Positions 29,334 through 37,401 of a DNA stretch of 64,000 bases are shown here, in pieces. The notes under the pieces are model-generated. The model worked only from the letters and a program-made list of their open reading frames with translations. It was not told where the DNA came from and did no database searches. A program made the translations under genes and the position numbers. The DNA comes from Naumannella halotolerans (GTDB lineage: Bacteria; Actinomycetota; Actinomycetes; Propionibacteriales; Propionibacteriaceae). The stretch's first letter is position 1. The number at the start of each line of letters is the position of its first letter. The DNA lies in NCBI RefSeq assembly GCF_004364645.1, contig NZ_SOAW01000001.1, forward strand, positions 1,550,001-1,614,000, given 5' to 3'.

Positions 29334-29863
29334 GGGGGCGAGTGTACGCGCCGATCAGGATCGGAAGTCCCGCCCGTCGGCTGCCAGCAGCTCGGCCAGG
29401 ATGCCGATCGCCCTCGGCCCCACACCGTGCAATGCCGAGAGCTCGGTACGGGAGTGGCCGGCGACCGCATCCAGGTCGCTGATCCCGGCCTGCGCGAGTG
29501 CCCGCAGCGCAGGTTTTCCCAGCCGGTCGGGCAGCTCGGTGCGGTCCGTCCCGGTGCGCTGGGTGAGCCTGCTGGGTGCCGGGCCAGCCAGGCCTGTCGT
29601 ACCCAATGATTGAGCGCCATCGCGTTCACCTCGGCGAGCGCGAACTCGATCCCGTCGGTGGGTCGATCCACCTCGACGGCACCCAGCTCGGCGACGAAGC
29701 TGGCGATCTGTTCCTCGTCGAGCCGCAGCCGAACCCGATCACGCCCGACCCGGCGGGCGAACCAGCCACGCCCGACCGCGTACACCGGGTCCGCCTGCCG
29801 ATCGGCCGCGCTCACCTCGGGCAGGCCGGTGGCGGTTCTCTCCGGCTGTCGGGCTGTGGTCAC
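29246..29863 (-). CDS. Unknown protein, C-terminus doubtful (possible frameshift into the HhH gene)
   Basis: GTG 29863 has GAGGCGAGC just upstream. The first about 100 residues look coding (VGRDRVRLRLDEEQIASFVA, TDGIEFALAEVNAMALNHWV). After about 29560 the frame becomes an arginine/proline-rich shadow of the HhH gene and of dnaG, ending at 29246. A -1 shift near 29550 would join the plausible N-terminus to the HhH domain. I cannot name the family. Confidence 0.4.
   Translation of the reverse strand: MTTARQPERTATGLPEVSAADRQADPVYAVGRGWFARRVGRDRVRLRLDEEQIASFVAELGAVEVDRPTDGIEFALAEVNAMALNHWVRQAWLARHPAGSPSAPGRTAPSCPTGWENLRCGHSRRPGSATWMRSPATPVPSSRHCTVWGRGRSASWPSCWQPTGGTSDPDRRVHSPPWLAGYTQMTSPRCVSAPGSTTSSAPTSR
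29355..29606 (-). CDS. Small helix-hairpin-helix DNA-binding protein
   Basis: An 83-residue protein whose last 55 residues (LPDRLGKPALRALAQAGISDL, then LSALHGVGPRAIGILAELLA) form a helix-hairpin-helix/alpha-CTD-like fold typical of small actinobacterial DNA-binding proteins. The only start is TTG 29606, with no good ribosome site. The coding-like N-part in another frame just upstream (29863 to about 29560) overlaps it. The two may be one gene split by a frameshift. Confidence 0.6.
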   Translation of the reverse strand: MGTTGLAGPAPSRLTQRTGTDRTELPDRLGKPALRALAQAGISDLDAVAGHSRTELSALHGVGPRAIGILAELLAADGRDFRS

Positions 29864-29920
29864 GCTCGCCTCGATCCGTCTGCCGCGGTCCGCGGTCTGC
29901 CCACACCCTAGTGTGGGGGT

Positions 29921-30337
29921 ATGGATCGACCACTGCTGCTGATCGACGGCGATTGCGGTTTCTGCCGCACCTGGGCCGGCCGGATCGCTCGCGCCCTGGA
30001 CTCCCTCGGCGCCCGGCCGATCGACATCGACGCGGCATCGGCGGTCGCGCTCGATGCGCTCGGGGTGCCGCGCGCCCGGACCGAGTCCGAGGTCGTGCTG
30101 GTAATGCTCGACGGTCGCCACGTCGGTGGTGCGCAGGCCTTCGCGCAGTGGCTGGTCTGGGCCGGTGGGCCGGCCGGCCTGCTCGGACGCGCACTGGCGC
30201 TGCCCGGGGTCAGGCAGCTCGCCCAGCTGGCCTACCGGATCATCGCCGCGAACCGCTATCGACTGCCCGGATCGACCGCTGCCTGCGCGCTGCCGGCGGT
30301 ACGTCGCCCTCACTCGGAGAACGTCAGCCAGGCCTGA
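29921..30337 (+). CDS. DCC1-like thiol-disulfide oxidoreductase (DUF393)
   Basis: A 138-residue protein with the N-terminal DUF393 motif LLLIDGDCGFCRTWA, which contains a CxxC pair like thioredoxin. The GAQAFAQWL segment is also typical. It is predicted to be a redox protein, but physiological substrates are unknown. TAGTGT lies 6-7 nt before ATG 29921 and may be a -10 for a leaderless mRNA. The 3' end overlaps the convergent EEP gene by 28 bp. Confidence 0.85.
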   Translation: MDRPLLLIDGDCGFCRTWAGRIARALDSLGARPIDIDAASAVALDALGVPRARTESEVVLVMLDGRHVGGAQAFAQWLVWAGGPAGLLGRALALPGVRQLAQLAYRIIAANRYRLPGSTAACALPAVRRPHSENVSQA

Positions 30338-31221
30338 ACCGGGGCGTGGTCGGAGGCGAACCGGCCGCCCCGCGAGTAGATGTTGATCTTCGCCTTCTCG
30401 ACGGTGATCGTGTGGTCGGTGAGCACCCAGTCGATCCGGTCGTTTCCGACCACCGGCTCCTCGTAGCCGAGGAAGGTACCGTACTCCGGGCTGAGGCGGC
30501 GCTTCGCCTCGTTCCAGCTGTCCTGGAACGGTCCGTCCACCACCAGGGTGCGGTAGCTCCCCGAATCCTGGGATGCCGGAGTGTTGAAGTCACCGGTGAG
30601 AATCACCGGCAGGTCGTCGAATTCGCCTGCCAGCTCGATGATCGCCTCTGCACTGCGGATCCTGGCCGGCTCCGACTGGTGGTCGAAGTGAGTGTTGATC
30701 ATGATGAACTCGTCGCGGCTGCGCCGATCCTGCAAACGCGCCCAGACAACCACCCGGGTGACACTGTTGCCCCAGCTGGTCGAGCCGATCAGGTCCGGGG
30801 TGTCGGAGAGCCAGAACTGATCCCACTCCAGCACCGAGAAACGCTGTGCATCGTAGAAGATCGCCGAGTACTCGTCCTTGCTGCCGCCCTGCCGACCGTA
30901 GCCGATCATACGGTGATCCGGCAGCGCTTCCTCGATGGAGGCGAGTTGGTTGAACTGTGCTTCCTGCACACCGAGCAGACCGGGTTCCTCCTGCCGGAGC
31001 AGCTTGATCAGGACGGGCTCGCGTTCCGGCCAGTAGTCGTCCTCGCCGGGCTGGGTCTGACCGGTGTCCTGGCGGATGTTGTACGACATCACCTGCAGGC
31101 CACGCCCACGGTGGCGGCGTCTCGAATCCGCTGCGGCGGTGTCGGTCGCTCCGAGGGCGAGTGCCGCAGCTCCGGCGGCGGCACCGCCGATGAGGATCCG
31201 GCGACGATCGATCGGGGGCAT
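30310..31221 (-). CDS. Secreted endonuclease/exonuclease/phosphatase-family protein with Tat signal
   Basis: A 303-residue protein with a twin-arginine signal (RRRILIGGAAAGAAALALGA) and an Ala-rich cleavage region near residue 30. The EEP fold follows: VMSYNIRQ, GVQEAQ (catalytic Glu), MINTHFDHQ, LTGDFNTP, DRIDWVL and FASDHAPVQA, so the catalytic residues are intact. Secreted family members act on nucleic acids, sphingolipids or inositol phosphates. The substrate is unknown. The upstream exporter gene has no stop before it and overlaps it heavily in another frame. Confidence 0.87.
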   Translation of the reverse strand: MPPIDRRRILIGGAAAGAAALALGATDTAAADSRRRHRGRGLQVMSYNIRQDTGQTQPGEDDYWPEREPVLIKLLRQEEPGLLGVQEAQFNQLASIEEALPDHRMIGYGRQGGSKDEYSAIFYDAQRFSVLEWDQFWLSDTPDLIGSTSWGNSVTRVVVWARLQDRRSRDEFIMINTHFDHQSEPARIRSAEAIIELAGEFDDLPVILTGDFNTPASQDSGSYRTLVVDGPFQDSWNEAKRRLSPEYGTFLGYEEPVVGNDRIDWVLTDHTITVEKAKINIYSRGGRFASDHAPVQAWLTFSE

Positions 31222-32347
31222 GGGTGGCTCCTAGCCTGCTGGGGGGGGTTTCCGATGATCGTTCCAGTTCACCGGACAACGGCTCAACCACCATCGGGTG
31301 AACGCCTCCCGACGTGGAGGTTTCCGGAACGGCAGCATCGGTCCACCTCACCCGCGTCTCCGGTCCCGGACAGTTGCCGGGGCCACCCTTTGCCCGTCTC
31401 CCGACGACTGCCGCCGGTCGCGACACCAACCCGCGCACGGTCCGTCTGCCCGCGGCAAGGCCGGGCCACCGCTCCCCCGCAAGCACCAGGCCGACGCCGC
31501 CGGCGGCCACCAAGATCCCGGTGGCGGTGATCACGGTGAACGGTTCGGCGAACAGCAGCACCCCGCCGAGGGTCGTCGTCGGCACCACCAGGAACAACAG
31601 TGCGTTCAATGCGGTGACATCGACCCGCCGCAGCAGTGACCAGTAGGCGGCATACCCCAGAAGGGTGGGTACGAGGGCGAGCAGCGCCACCACGGCCCAG
31701 AACTGCCAGGTCCCCGGTGGTTGGAGCCGCCCGCTCAACCCGGCGATGATGATCATCGCCGCCGAACCGACGGTGGAATGGATCGCCATCATCACCGGCA
31801 CCGGAACCCGGCCCGGCTGCACCCGGCGGCGTTCCAGGAACGTGGCCAACACCAGGCCGGCGACGGCGGCTGCGATCAACAGATAGGCGGCCGGCGGTGC
31901 GGAAGCGGTGAACAGATCGGCACCGATGATCATCAGCGCGCCGAGCAGGGCGATGATCAGTCCCGCCCACTGGCCGATCCGTACCGACCGACCAAGCAGC
32001 GGCCCCACCAAGGTGGCCACCACCACCGGCTGGATCGCATCGATCAACGAGGTGACTCCGGTGCTCACCCCGAGGGCGACGGCGGCATAGACCGGACCGA
32101 CATAGCCGAGCTGGGAGAACAGTCCGATCACCGACTGTCGGGACCACTCCCCCCGCGATCTCGGTGTGGGCAGGCGAAACAGCGCCACCAGCCCCCAGAG
32201 GAGCACCGAGACGAGGACGAACCGCCAGAGCAGCACGGTCACCGGACCGACGGTGGCACCGAGCTTCGCGATCCAGAAACCCGAACTCCATGCCAGCACG
32301 AAGACCGGTGCCAACAATCCCAAAGGTATACCGATCTGTTTACTCAT
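30590..32347 (-). CDS. DMT/EamA-family transporter with abnormal C-terminal read-through
   Basis: Residues 1 to about 292 form a typical ten-helix EamA exporter (starts LGLLAPVFVLAWSSGFWIAK, ends ILVAAGGVGLVLAG), so the domain ends near 31474. No stop follows in frame until 30590, so the next 290 codons run through the gap and most of the EEP gene in another frame, as arginine-rich non-family sequence. A lost stop or small frameshift near 31450-31250 is likely. ATG 32347 is preceded by TATAGT 7 nt upstream, suggesting a leaderless mRNA. Divergent from the TetR gene, its probable regulator. Confidence 0.7.
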   Translation of the reverse strand: MSKQIGIPLGLLAPVFVLAWSSGFWIAKLGATVGPVTVLLWRFVLVSVLLWGLVALFRLPTPRSRGEWSRQSVIGLFSQLGYVGPVYAAVALGVSTGVTSLIDAIQPVVVATLVGPLLGRSVRIGQWAGLIIALLGALMIIGADLFTASAPPAAYLLIAAAVAGLVLATFLERRRVQPGRVPVPVMMAIHSTVGSAAMIIIAGLSGRLQPPGTWQFWAVVALLALVPTLLGYAAYWSLLRRVDVTALNALLFLVVPTTTLGGVLLFAEPFTVITATGILVAAGGVGLVLAGERWPGLAAGRRTVRGLVSRPAAVVGRRAKGGPGNCPGPETRVRWTDAAVPETSTSGGVHPMVVEPLSGELERSSETPPSRLGATHAPDRSSPDPHRRCRRRSCGTRPRSDRHRRSGFETPPPWAWPAGDVVQHPPGHRSDPARRGRLLAGTRARPDQAAPAGGTRSARCAGSTVQPTRLHRGSAAGSPYDRLRSAGRQQGRVLGDLLRCTAFLGAGVGSVLALRHPGPDRLDQLGQQCHPGGCLGAFAGSAQPRRVHHDQHSLRPPVGAGQDPQCRGDHRAGRRIRRPAGDSHR

Positions 32348-32396
32348 ACCGGTGACTATACAGGTCTGTTTACGTGATGCTGCCGAACGGTAGACT
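32335..32396. promoter_or_regulatory. Divergent promoters and repeated TCTGTTTAC boxes, DMT exporter/TetR
   Basis: The 55-bp gap holds -10 TATAGT for the exporter (minus, 32360-32355) and -10 TAGACT for tetR (plus, 32391-32396), each 6-7 nt before its start codon. TCTGTTTAC occurs at 32335-32343 and 32365-32373, exactly 30 bp apart, and may be the TetR binding site. Confidence 0.5.
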
Positions 32397-32402
32397 GATC
32401 CG

Positions 32403-32972
32403 GTGCCCACGACGATGACCCCGGCTGCCCGACGCGTGCTGGATGCGGCGTCGCGGCTGTTCTATGCCCAGGGCATCCATGCCGTCGGCGTGGACACGAT
32501 CGCTGCGGAGGCCGGGGTCACGAAGAAGACCCTGTACGACCGATTCGGCTCCAAGGACGCGCTGGTGGTGGCGTACCTGCGCGAACGCGATGATCGCTGG
32601 CGCGAGCTCCTGGCCGACCATCGTCAGCGAGCCGGGACCGACCGCGAGCGGTTGCTCAGCCTGTTCACCGCCGCGGAACGATGGTCACGGAAGGCAGGCG
32701 GACGCGGTTGTGCAGCGATCAACGCCCGCGCCGAGATCGACGACCCCGAGCACCCGATCGCCATCGAGGTGGCTCGGGAGAAGGCCTGGCTGTTGGAGCA
32801 GCTGGTCGCCGACTGCCGATCCGCCGGCGCCGACCGGCCGAAGGAGCTCGCGGCCGAACTGGCGCTGCTCTACGACGGCGCCCTCGCTGCCAGCGGCCTG
32901 CACTCGGTGCGGAATCCGTTCGGCTCGGCCCGCCGAGCCGCCGAGGCCTTGTGCACGGCGCACGGGATCTGA
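32403..32972 (+). CDS. TetR/AcrR family regulator
   Basis: A 189-residue regulator. The N-terminal HTH reads ARRVLDAASRLFYAQGIHAV, then GVDTIAAEAGVTKKTLYDRFGSKDALV, the classic TetR signature. The C-terminal ligand domain has GCAAINARAEI, as in AcrR-like members. It is divergent from the DMT exporter and probably represses it. GTG 32403 follows the TAGACT hexamer by 6 nt (leaderless). Confidence 0.9.
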   Translation: MPTTMTPAARRVLDAASRLFYAQGIHAVGVDTIAAEAGVTKKTLYDRFGSKDALVVAYLRERDDRWRELLADHRQRAGTDRERLLSLFTAAERWSRKAGGRGCAAINARAEIDDPEHPIAIEVAREKAWLLEQLVADCRSAGADRPKELAAELALLYDGALAASGLHSVRNPFGSARRAAEALCTAHGI

Positions 32973-32983
32973 ACCGGTGGCGA

Positions 32984-34105
32984 TCAGTGCCGGTCGATCC
33001 CCTGCGGTAGCCGGGCCGGGTCCCAGTCCAGCAACTTGATCGCCTGCTCGAAGGCGTACCGATCGGTCATCCCGCCGACATAGCGCACCGCCTCGTGCAC
33101 GGCCTCGCTGCTGCCGGGGTCGACCGCCGGTACATCGGGGATCGTGGAGGGGGCGGCGACGTAGTGCTCGACCAGTGCGCGAAGGACGTCGACCACCCGA
33201 CGGGACTGATCGACCGCAGCCGGCCGGGTGTAGATCCGCTCGTAGTTGAACCTCCGCAAGGTGGCCAGCGCGGAGGCCTCCCGCGGTGCCATGCCGACCT
33301 CACCGTGCTCGGCCACCGAACCGATCACGGCTCGGATGAAGGTGCCGAGCTGTTCACGTCGGGCGGTCCCGGCGACCTCGACCACCTCGGCCGGGATCTC
33401 GTCGACGGTGATGATCCGGGCGTGGATCGCATCCTCCAGATCATGGGCGCAGTAGGCGATCCGGTCGGCCCAGGAGACGATCTCCCCCTCCACCGTCGAC
33501 GGCGCCGGCCGGGACCACGAATGGTTGCGGATCCCGTCCAGGGTCTGCACACACAGGTTCAGCGGGGTGAGCACCACATCGGCCCCCCACGGCCCGTGGT
33601 CGTAACCCTCGGGAAGGAACTCGTCGAAGGCATCCTCCGAGGCATGTCCACCGGGGCCGTGCCCGCAGTCGTGACCGAGGGCGATCGCATCGGCCAACGA
33701 AACGTTGACCCCGATACCCCGGGCGATCGAGGTGGCGACCTGGGCGACCTCGATCGCATGGGTCAGCCGGGTCCGCTGATGATCGAGCGGATCGACCACC
33801 ACCTGGGTCTTGCCTGCCAGCCGACGGAACGCGGTGGAGTGGACGATCCGGTCACGGTCGCGTTCGAAACAGGTACGTTCGGGATCCGGCGCCTCCGCGA
33901 TCGCCCGCTCCCCGGCTCCCTCGGAGTAGGCGGACCCGGGCCGCAGGGTCAGCCGCTCCCGCTCCTCGCGCGCCTCCCGCCCGAGCACCTCCTGCTCGCC
34001 CACCGCGGCGTGGGAGTCGCGATGGGCGCGTACCAGCCCCTCGTCACCGTGGCCGCGCATGGTCTGTGCCCAGGCGATGGCGCGCGGGGGAAGTTCGGAA
34101 TTCAC
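32984..34105 (-). CDS. dgt: dGTPase-like HD-domain nucleotidase
   Basis: A 373-residue protein of the Dgt family, which hydrolyses dNTPs to the deoxynucleoside and triphosphate. HD residues are visible in RTRLTHAIEVAQ and LGHDCGHGPGGHASE, with a later WADRIAYCAHDLEDA. The N-terminal FERDRDRIVHSTAFRRL is also conserved. The GTG start is preceded by TAGGCT 7 nt upstream, so it may be leaderless. Part of the dgt/dnaG neighbourhood common in actinobacteria. Confidence 0.93.
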   Translation of the reverse strand: MNSELPPRAIAWAQTMRGHGDEGLVRAHRDSHAAVGEQEVLGREAREERERLTLRPGSAYSEGAGERAIAEAPDPERTCFERDRDRIVHSTAFRRLAGKTQVVVDPLDHQRTRLTHAIEVAQVATSIARGIGVNVSLADAIALGHDCGHGPGGHASEDAFDEFLPEGYDHGPWGADVVLTPLNLCVQTLDGIRNHSWSRPAPSTVEGEIVSWADRIAYCAHDLEDAIHARIITVDEIPAEVVEVAGTARREQLGTFIRAVIGSVAEHGEVGMAPREASALATLRRFNYERIYTRPAAVDQSRRVVDVLRALVEHYVAAPSTIPDVPAVDPGSSEAVHEAVRYVGGMTDRYAFEQAIKLLDWDPARLPQGIDRH

Positions 34106-34202
34106 GGCGGCCAGCCTAGTGACCGGCGGCCCGAAAGCCGACCCGACGCGAGGCGACGCCCGAAGGTCGATGCCGTGAGCGAGAACGTGGTCGACGACCC
34201 GA

Positions 34203-34310
34203 CGAGACGTCGGTGATCACAAGACGTCGGTGACCCGGGACGATGTCGGTGGCCCGGGACGCGTCGGTGACCGCGAAGGCATCGGTGCCCATGAGACTGT
34301 CGGTGACCCA
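34203..34310. repeat. Degenerate 18-bp tandem repeat before the VOC gene
   Basis: Six imperfect copies of a TCGGTGACC-centred unit start at 34210, 34227, 34246, 34264, 34282 and 34300, spaced 17-19 bp. The spacing changes break any reading frame, so this is probably a non-coding minisatellite ending 16 bp before the next start codon. Confidence 0.65.
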
Positions 34311-34325
34311 TGGAACAGTGGCGAC

Positions 34326-34718
34326 ATGAGCTCACGTACCGCCAACTTCTGCATCGACGCACACGACCCGATCGCCCAGGCCCGCTGGTGGGATCAGGTG
34401 ATCGATGATTTCTCGATCACCGACGACTGCATCATGACCGATGACGAGGCCGAGCTGATCGGCCCCGCCGGGCGTTGCCTGGAGTTCCTGAAGGTGCCGG
34501 AGGCGAAGACGGTGAAGAATCGGATGCACATCTGCCTGCGGCCGGTGTCGACCACCGTCGATGCCGAGGTGGAGCGGATCCTTGCGCTGGGCGCCAGTCT
34601 GGTCGACGACCGGCGCGGCCTGGACGACGGCGGCTGGGTGGTACTGGCCGACCCCGAGGGCAACGAGTTCTGTGTGCTCGACCGCACTGCCGAGCAGATG
34701 AACATCCTGCAGGCCTAG
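34326..34718 (+). CDS. VOC/glyoxalase-family protein
   Basis: A 130-residue protein of the vicinal oxygen chelate fold. Features are FCIDAHDPIAQARWWDQVI at the start, CLEFLKVPEAKTVKNRMHIC in the middle, and LADPEGNEFCVLD with the Glu metal-ligand position at the end. This pattern matches glyoxalase-like actinobacterial proteins, many of unknown function. ATG 34326 starts the family-like sequence. Upstream in-frame codons fall in the tandem repeat. Its 3' end overlaps the convergent TPR gene by 4 bp. Confidence 0.82.
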   Translation: MSSRTANFCIDAHDPIAQARWWDQVIDDFSITDDCIMTDDEAELIGPAGRCLEFLKVPEAKTVKNRMHICLRPVSTTVDAEVERILALGASLVDDRRGLDDGGWVVLADPEGNEFCVLDRTAEQMNILQA

Positions 34719-35248
34719 GACCTGTCCGAGGCTCCTTCGGCTCCATCTGTGTCCAAGGACACGAGGTAGGCGGCATTGCCGCGGAGCGCAGCCTCGTAGC
34801 GCTGCACCTCGGCTGTGGGAAACCGGTCGGCGATGACGGTCAGAACAACCCCGAGGGCGGCACTGGGCCGGCCCGCCGCATGCAATGTGAGCGCACGGAA
34901 GAGGCCGAGCGACTCCGACTCGGGGAACAGCGCCAAGCCTTCGTCGAACACGGTCAGGCTCTCGTCGAAGCGGCCGAGGTTGCGCAGCGTGCTGCCGTAC
35001 TGCAAGTAGCACTGCCGCAACCAGCGCCCCTCCAAACCAGCGGCCATCGCCCGCTGGTAGTAGTCGAGCGCGGTTTCCTCCTGACCGTCGGTGTCGTAAC
35101 TGCCGCCGACCTCGTAGAGCACGGCCGGGTCGTCCGGATGTTCGGCAAGCACCTCGAGGAACGCTGCGATGGTGGGTGCCATCTGTGTCCGATCCCGCGC
35201 GGCGAAGATCTCGTCCAGGCGGGCCCGCAGGACTGCATCCGTTCCCAT
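34715..35248 (-). CDS. Tetratricopeptide-repeat protein
   Basis: A 177-residue all-helical protein. TPR-like units are seen at DDPAVLYEVGGSYDTDGQEE, then ALDYYQRAMAAGL, YLQYGSTLRNLGRFDESLTV and FRALTLHAAGRPSAALGVVL. It starts at ATG 35248 with GGAGGA 6 nt upstream. Such short soluble TPR proteins act in protein-protein contacts. No partner is evident. A perfect palindrome (35311-35329) lies about 65 bp upstream. Confidence 0.85.
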   Translation of the reverse strand: MGTDAVLRARLDEIFAARDRTQMAPTIAAFLEVLAEHPDDPAVLYEVGGSYDTDGQEETALDYYQRAMAAGLEGRWLRQCYLQYGSTLRNLGRFDESLTVFDEGLALFPESESLGLFRALTLHAAGRPSAALGVVLTVIADRFPTAEVQRYEAALRGNAAYLVSLDTDGAEGASDRS

Positions 35249-35310
35249 GGGGGCATCCTCCGTTCAGCGTTCAGCCAGAATCCGTGTTCGAACAGCAATC
35301 GCCTCGAGCG

Positions 35311-35329
35311 GGTCGTGTCAGACACGACC
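35311..35329. promoter_or_regulatory. 19-bp palindrome between dusB and the TPR gene
   Basis: GGTCGTGTC-A-GACACGACC has perfect 9-bp arms. It lies 6 bp after the dusB stop and about 65 bp upstream of the TPR start, both on the minus strand. It could be an operator for the TPR gene or a dusB terminator. The near-zero loop favours a protein-binding site. Confidence 0.5.
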
Positions 35330-35335
35330 TATGCC

Positions 35336-36481
35336 TCAACCGCCGCTGATGCCGATCTCGGCCTCGGCCAGGTCGGTGTCCAGACCACAGGTGTCGGACA
35401 GCCAGCCCTCGGGCATGATCACCTTCGCCCGGGGTGAGCCCTGACGCCCGCGGGGCTGACCGAGTTCGCCGGTGGGGAAAGGTTCGTCGGCGTCGACCTG
35501 ACCGAGCCAGTGATCGACACCGGCCAGTGAGGAGGCCAGGCCGAGACCGCGGCGTACCTCACCACCGATCCCGAATCCCTTGAAGTACCAGGCGACGTGT
35601 TTGCGCAGGTCGGTCACCCCGGTCTGCTCCCCCATCAGCTCGGCGAGCAGTTCGGCATGGCGACGGAAGACCCTCGCCACCTCCCCCAGGTTCGGCAGCG
35701 CACGCTGCTGCTGCCCGGCGAAGGCGGCGGCGAGATCGCCGAACAGCCACGGGCGCCCCAGACAACCGCGACCGATCACCACCCCGTCGGCACCGGTCCG
35801 CTGCATCATCTCCAGCGCATCGGAGGCCTCCCAGATGTCACCGTTGCCGAGCACCGGGATTCCGACATGCTGCTTCAGTTCCGCGATCGAGTCCCAGTCC
35901 GCCGTACCCGAATAGGCCTGCACCGCGGTACGCCCGTGCAGCGCGATCGCCGCCACCCCGCAGTCCTCGGCGATGGCACCGGCATCGAGGAAGGTCAGGT
36001 GTTCGTCGTCGATGCCCTTGCGGGTCTTGCAGGTGACCGGCACCCCATAGGGTTCGGCCGCCTTCACCGTGGCCGAGAGGATCGCCCGCAGACGGTCCCG
36101 TTTCCAGGGCAGGACGGCTCCGCCACCCTTGCGGGTCACCTTCGGCACCGGGCAGCCGAAGTTGAGGTCGACATGGTCCACGCCGAAGTCACCGCAAAGG
36201 ATCCTGGTCGCCTCGGCCATGGTCGGGGCGTCCACGCCGTAGAGCTGGACCGAGTTGACCGGTGCCCCCGGGTCGAAGGCCAGCATCTGGATCGACTTGC
36301 GATCCCGTTCCACGAGACCCCGGGAGGTGATCATCTCGCAGACGTAGAGGCCTGCGCCCTGTTCACGGCACAACTGCCGGAAGGCGGCATTGGTGATACC
36401 GGCCATCGGTGCGAGCACCACCGGCGTAGGGGCATGGACGGACCCCAGTCGGAGTCCGCTGTGGGTGGAGGTGATCGTCAT
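35336..36481 (-). CDS. dusB: tRNA-dihydrouridine synthase
   Basis: A 381-residue flavoenzyme that reduces uridines in tRNA. The N-terminal VVLAPMAGITNAAFRQLCRE binds FMN, and the catalytic Cys lies in HVDLNFGCPVPKVTRKGGGA. KTRKGIDDEHL and ALHGRTAVQAYSG follow, then GNGDIWEA and GVVIGRGCLGRPW. The C-terminal helical domain is present and length is normal for DusB. Confidence 0.94.
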   Translation of the reverse strand: MTITSTHSGLRLGSVHAPTPVVLAPMAGITNAAFRQLCREQGAGLYVCEMITSRGLVERDRKSIQMLAFDPGAPVNSVQLYGVDAPTMAEATRILCGDFGVDHVDLNFGCPVPKVTRKGGGAVLPWKRDRLRAILSATVKAAEPYGVPVTCKTRKGIDDEHLTFLDAGAIAEDCGVAAIALHGRTAVQAYSGTADWDSIAELKQHVGIPVLGNGDIWEASDALEMMQRTGADGVVIGRGCLGRPWLFGDLAAAFAGQQQRALPNLGEVARVFRRHAELLAELMGEQTGVTDLRKHVAWYFKGFGIGGEVRRGLGLASSLAGVDHWLGQVDADEPFPTGELGQPRGRQGSPRAKVIMPEGWLSDTCGLDTDLAEAEIGISGG

Positions 36482-36546
36482 GACCGGCCCAGCTTAACCC
36501 GGCCGAAGCGGCGACCGTTGCCTGAGAATCAGGCGGCCCGGACCAA

Positions 36547-36649
36547 CCCGTCGCCGATCAGCGACGCGGGAGTACCGGTCGCCGATCCTTTGCCGATCCG
36601 CGACATGGGCTGCATCGGCGGCCGACCCGTCGGCGATCAGCGACGCGGG
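36547..36649. repeat. Pair of 24-bp near-identical hairpin repeats
   Basis: Copies at 36547-36570 and 36626-36649 differ at one base. Each has CCCGTCG-type and CGACGCGGG arms able to form an imperfect hairpin. The second copy covers the stop codon of the DUF3592 gene. They may be dispersed palindromic repeats or terminators. Confidence 0.6.
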
Positions 36650-37326
36650 CGGCGCATCTGCGTGACACCGAAACCTCCGAACGACGCCCCGAAGGCCAGT
36701 CCCATACCCGCGAGCATCCACGGTACCCAGGCCCCGCCACCGGGGTCGACCCGGCAGTCCTCGGGATCGACCGGGTCGTAGATCACCTCGACCGGATCGC
36801 CGACGAAGTACTCCGTCGAGGTGCTGTAGGTGCCTCCTTGACAGGTGAGCGCCTGCCCCTCGATGGTCCGGTAGTCCGCACTCGGGGAATAGCTCACCTT
36901 CCGCTGGTCAGAGGCTTCGCTGTAACGGAGCGCTTCCCCGGTGTCGGTCACCGTGCCCTGCACGCTGACCCAGGCCGGTCTGTGCTGCGCCACGGCGACC
37001 AGGACGGCAGCCGTGCCGAGCGCCAGCAGCGTCACGATCCCGATCACCAGGAAGATCCTGCCCAGGCGATATCTCTCCGATCTGCGTCGGCGAGGTTTCC
37101 CGGACCGACGTTTCCCGGGCGCATCCTCGGTCGGCAGGAGCCGGGTGGTGATCTCGGTCCAGGATCCATCCGGATTCCGGCTCCGGATGGTGCGGGTCTG
37201 CACCACGGGATCCGGCATCGGCAGATCGTGTCCGGTCCAGGTGCTGTCGGCCGGCCGATAACCGCCGCCGGACGAGGCGCCGGGGTCGGGGTTCGACCGG
37301 CCCGGGTCGGTGGGTGGCTGTGACAT
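36637..37326 (-). CDS. DUF3592-like membrane protein
   Basis: A 229-residue protein. It has a polar N-terminal third, an Arg-rich stretch, a transmembrane helix (about 93-114, IFLVIGIVTLLALGTAAVLV), an outer domain with SVQGTVTDTGEALRYSE and YFVGDPVEVIYDPVDPEDCR, and a second helix near the C-terminus. The two-helix plan with an intervening beta domain is typical of DUF3592. ATG 37326 has GAGGAG 8 nt upstream. Function unknown. Confidence 0.75.
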   Translation of the reverse strand: MSQPPTDPGRSNPDPGASSGGGYRPADSTWTGHDLPMPDPVVQTRTIRSRNPDGSWTEITTRLLPTEDAPGKRRSGKPRRRRSERYRLGRIFLVIGIVTLLALGTAAVLVAVAQHRPAWVSVQGTVTDTGEALRYSEASDQRKVSYSPSADYRTIEGQALTCQGGTYSTSTEYFVGDPVEVIYDPVDPEDCRVDPGGGAWVPWMLAGMGLAFGASFGGFGVTQMRRPRR

Positions 37327-37401
37327 CAGCTGATCTCCTCGATCGATGTGCCACATCGTGCCACGACCGGGGGCCGGCCTACCGCTCGCTGCCCCGACCC
37401 G

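Noticed and set aside
36494-36740. Small minus-strand frames after the DUF3592 gene
   Set aside because: They follow the hairpin repeats, overlap gene ends and show no coding features.
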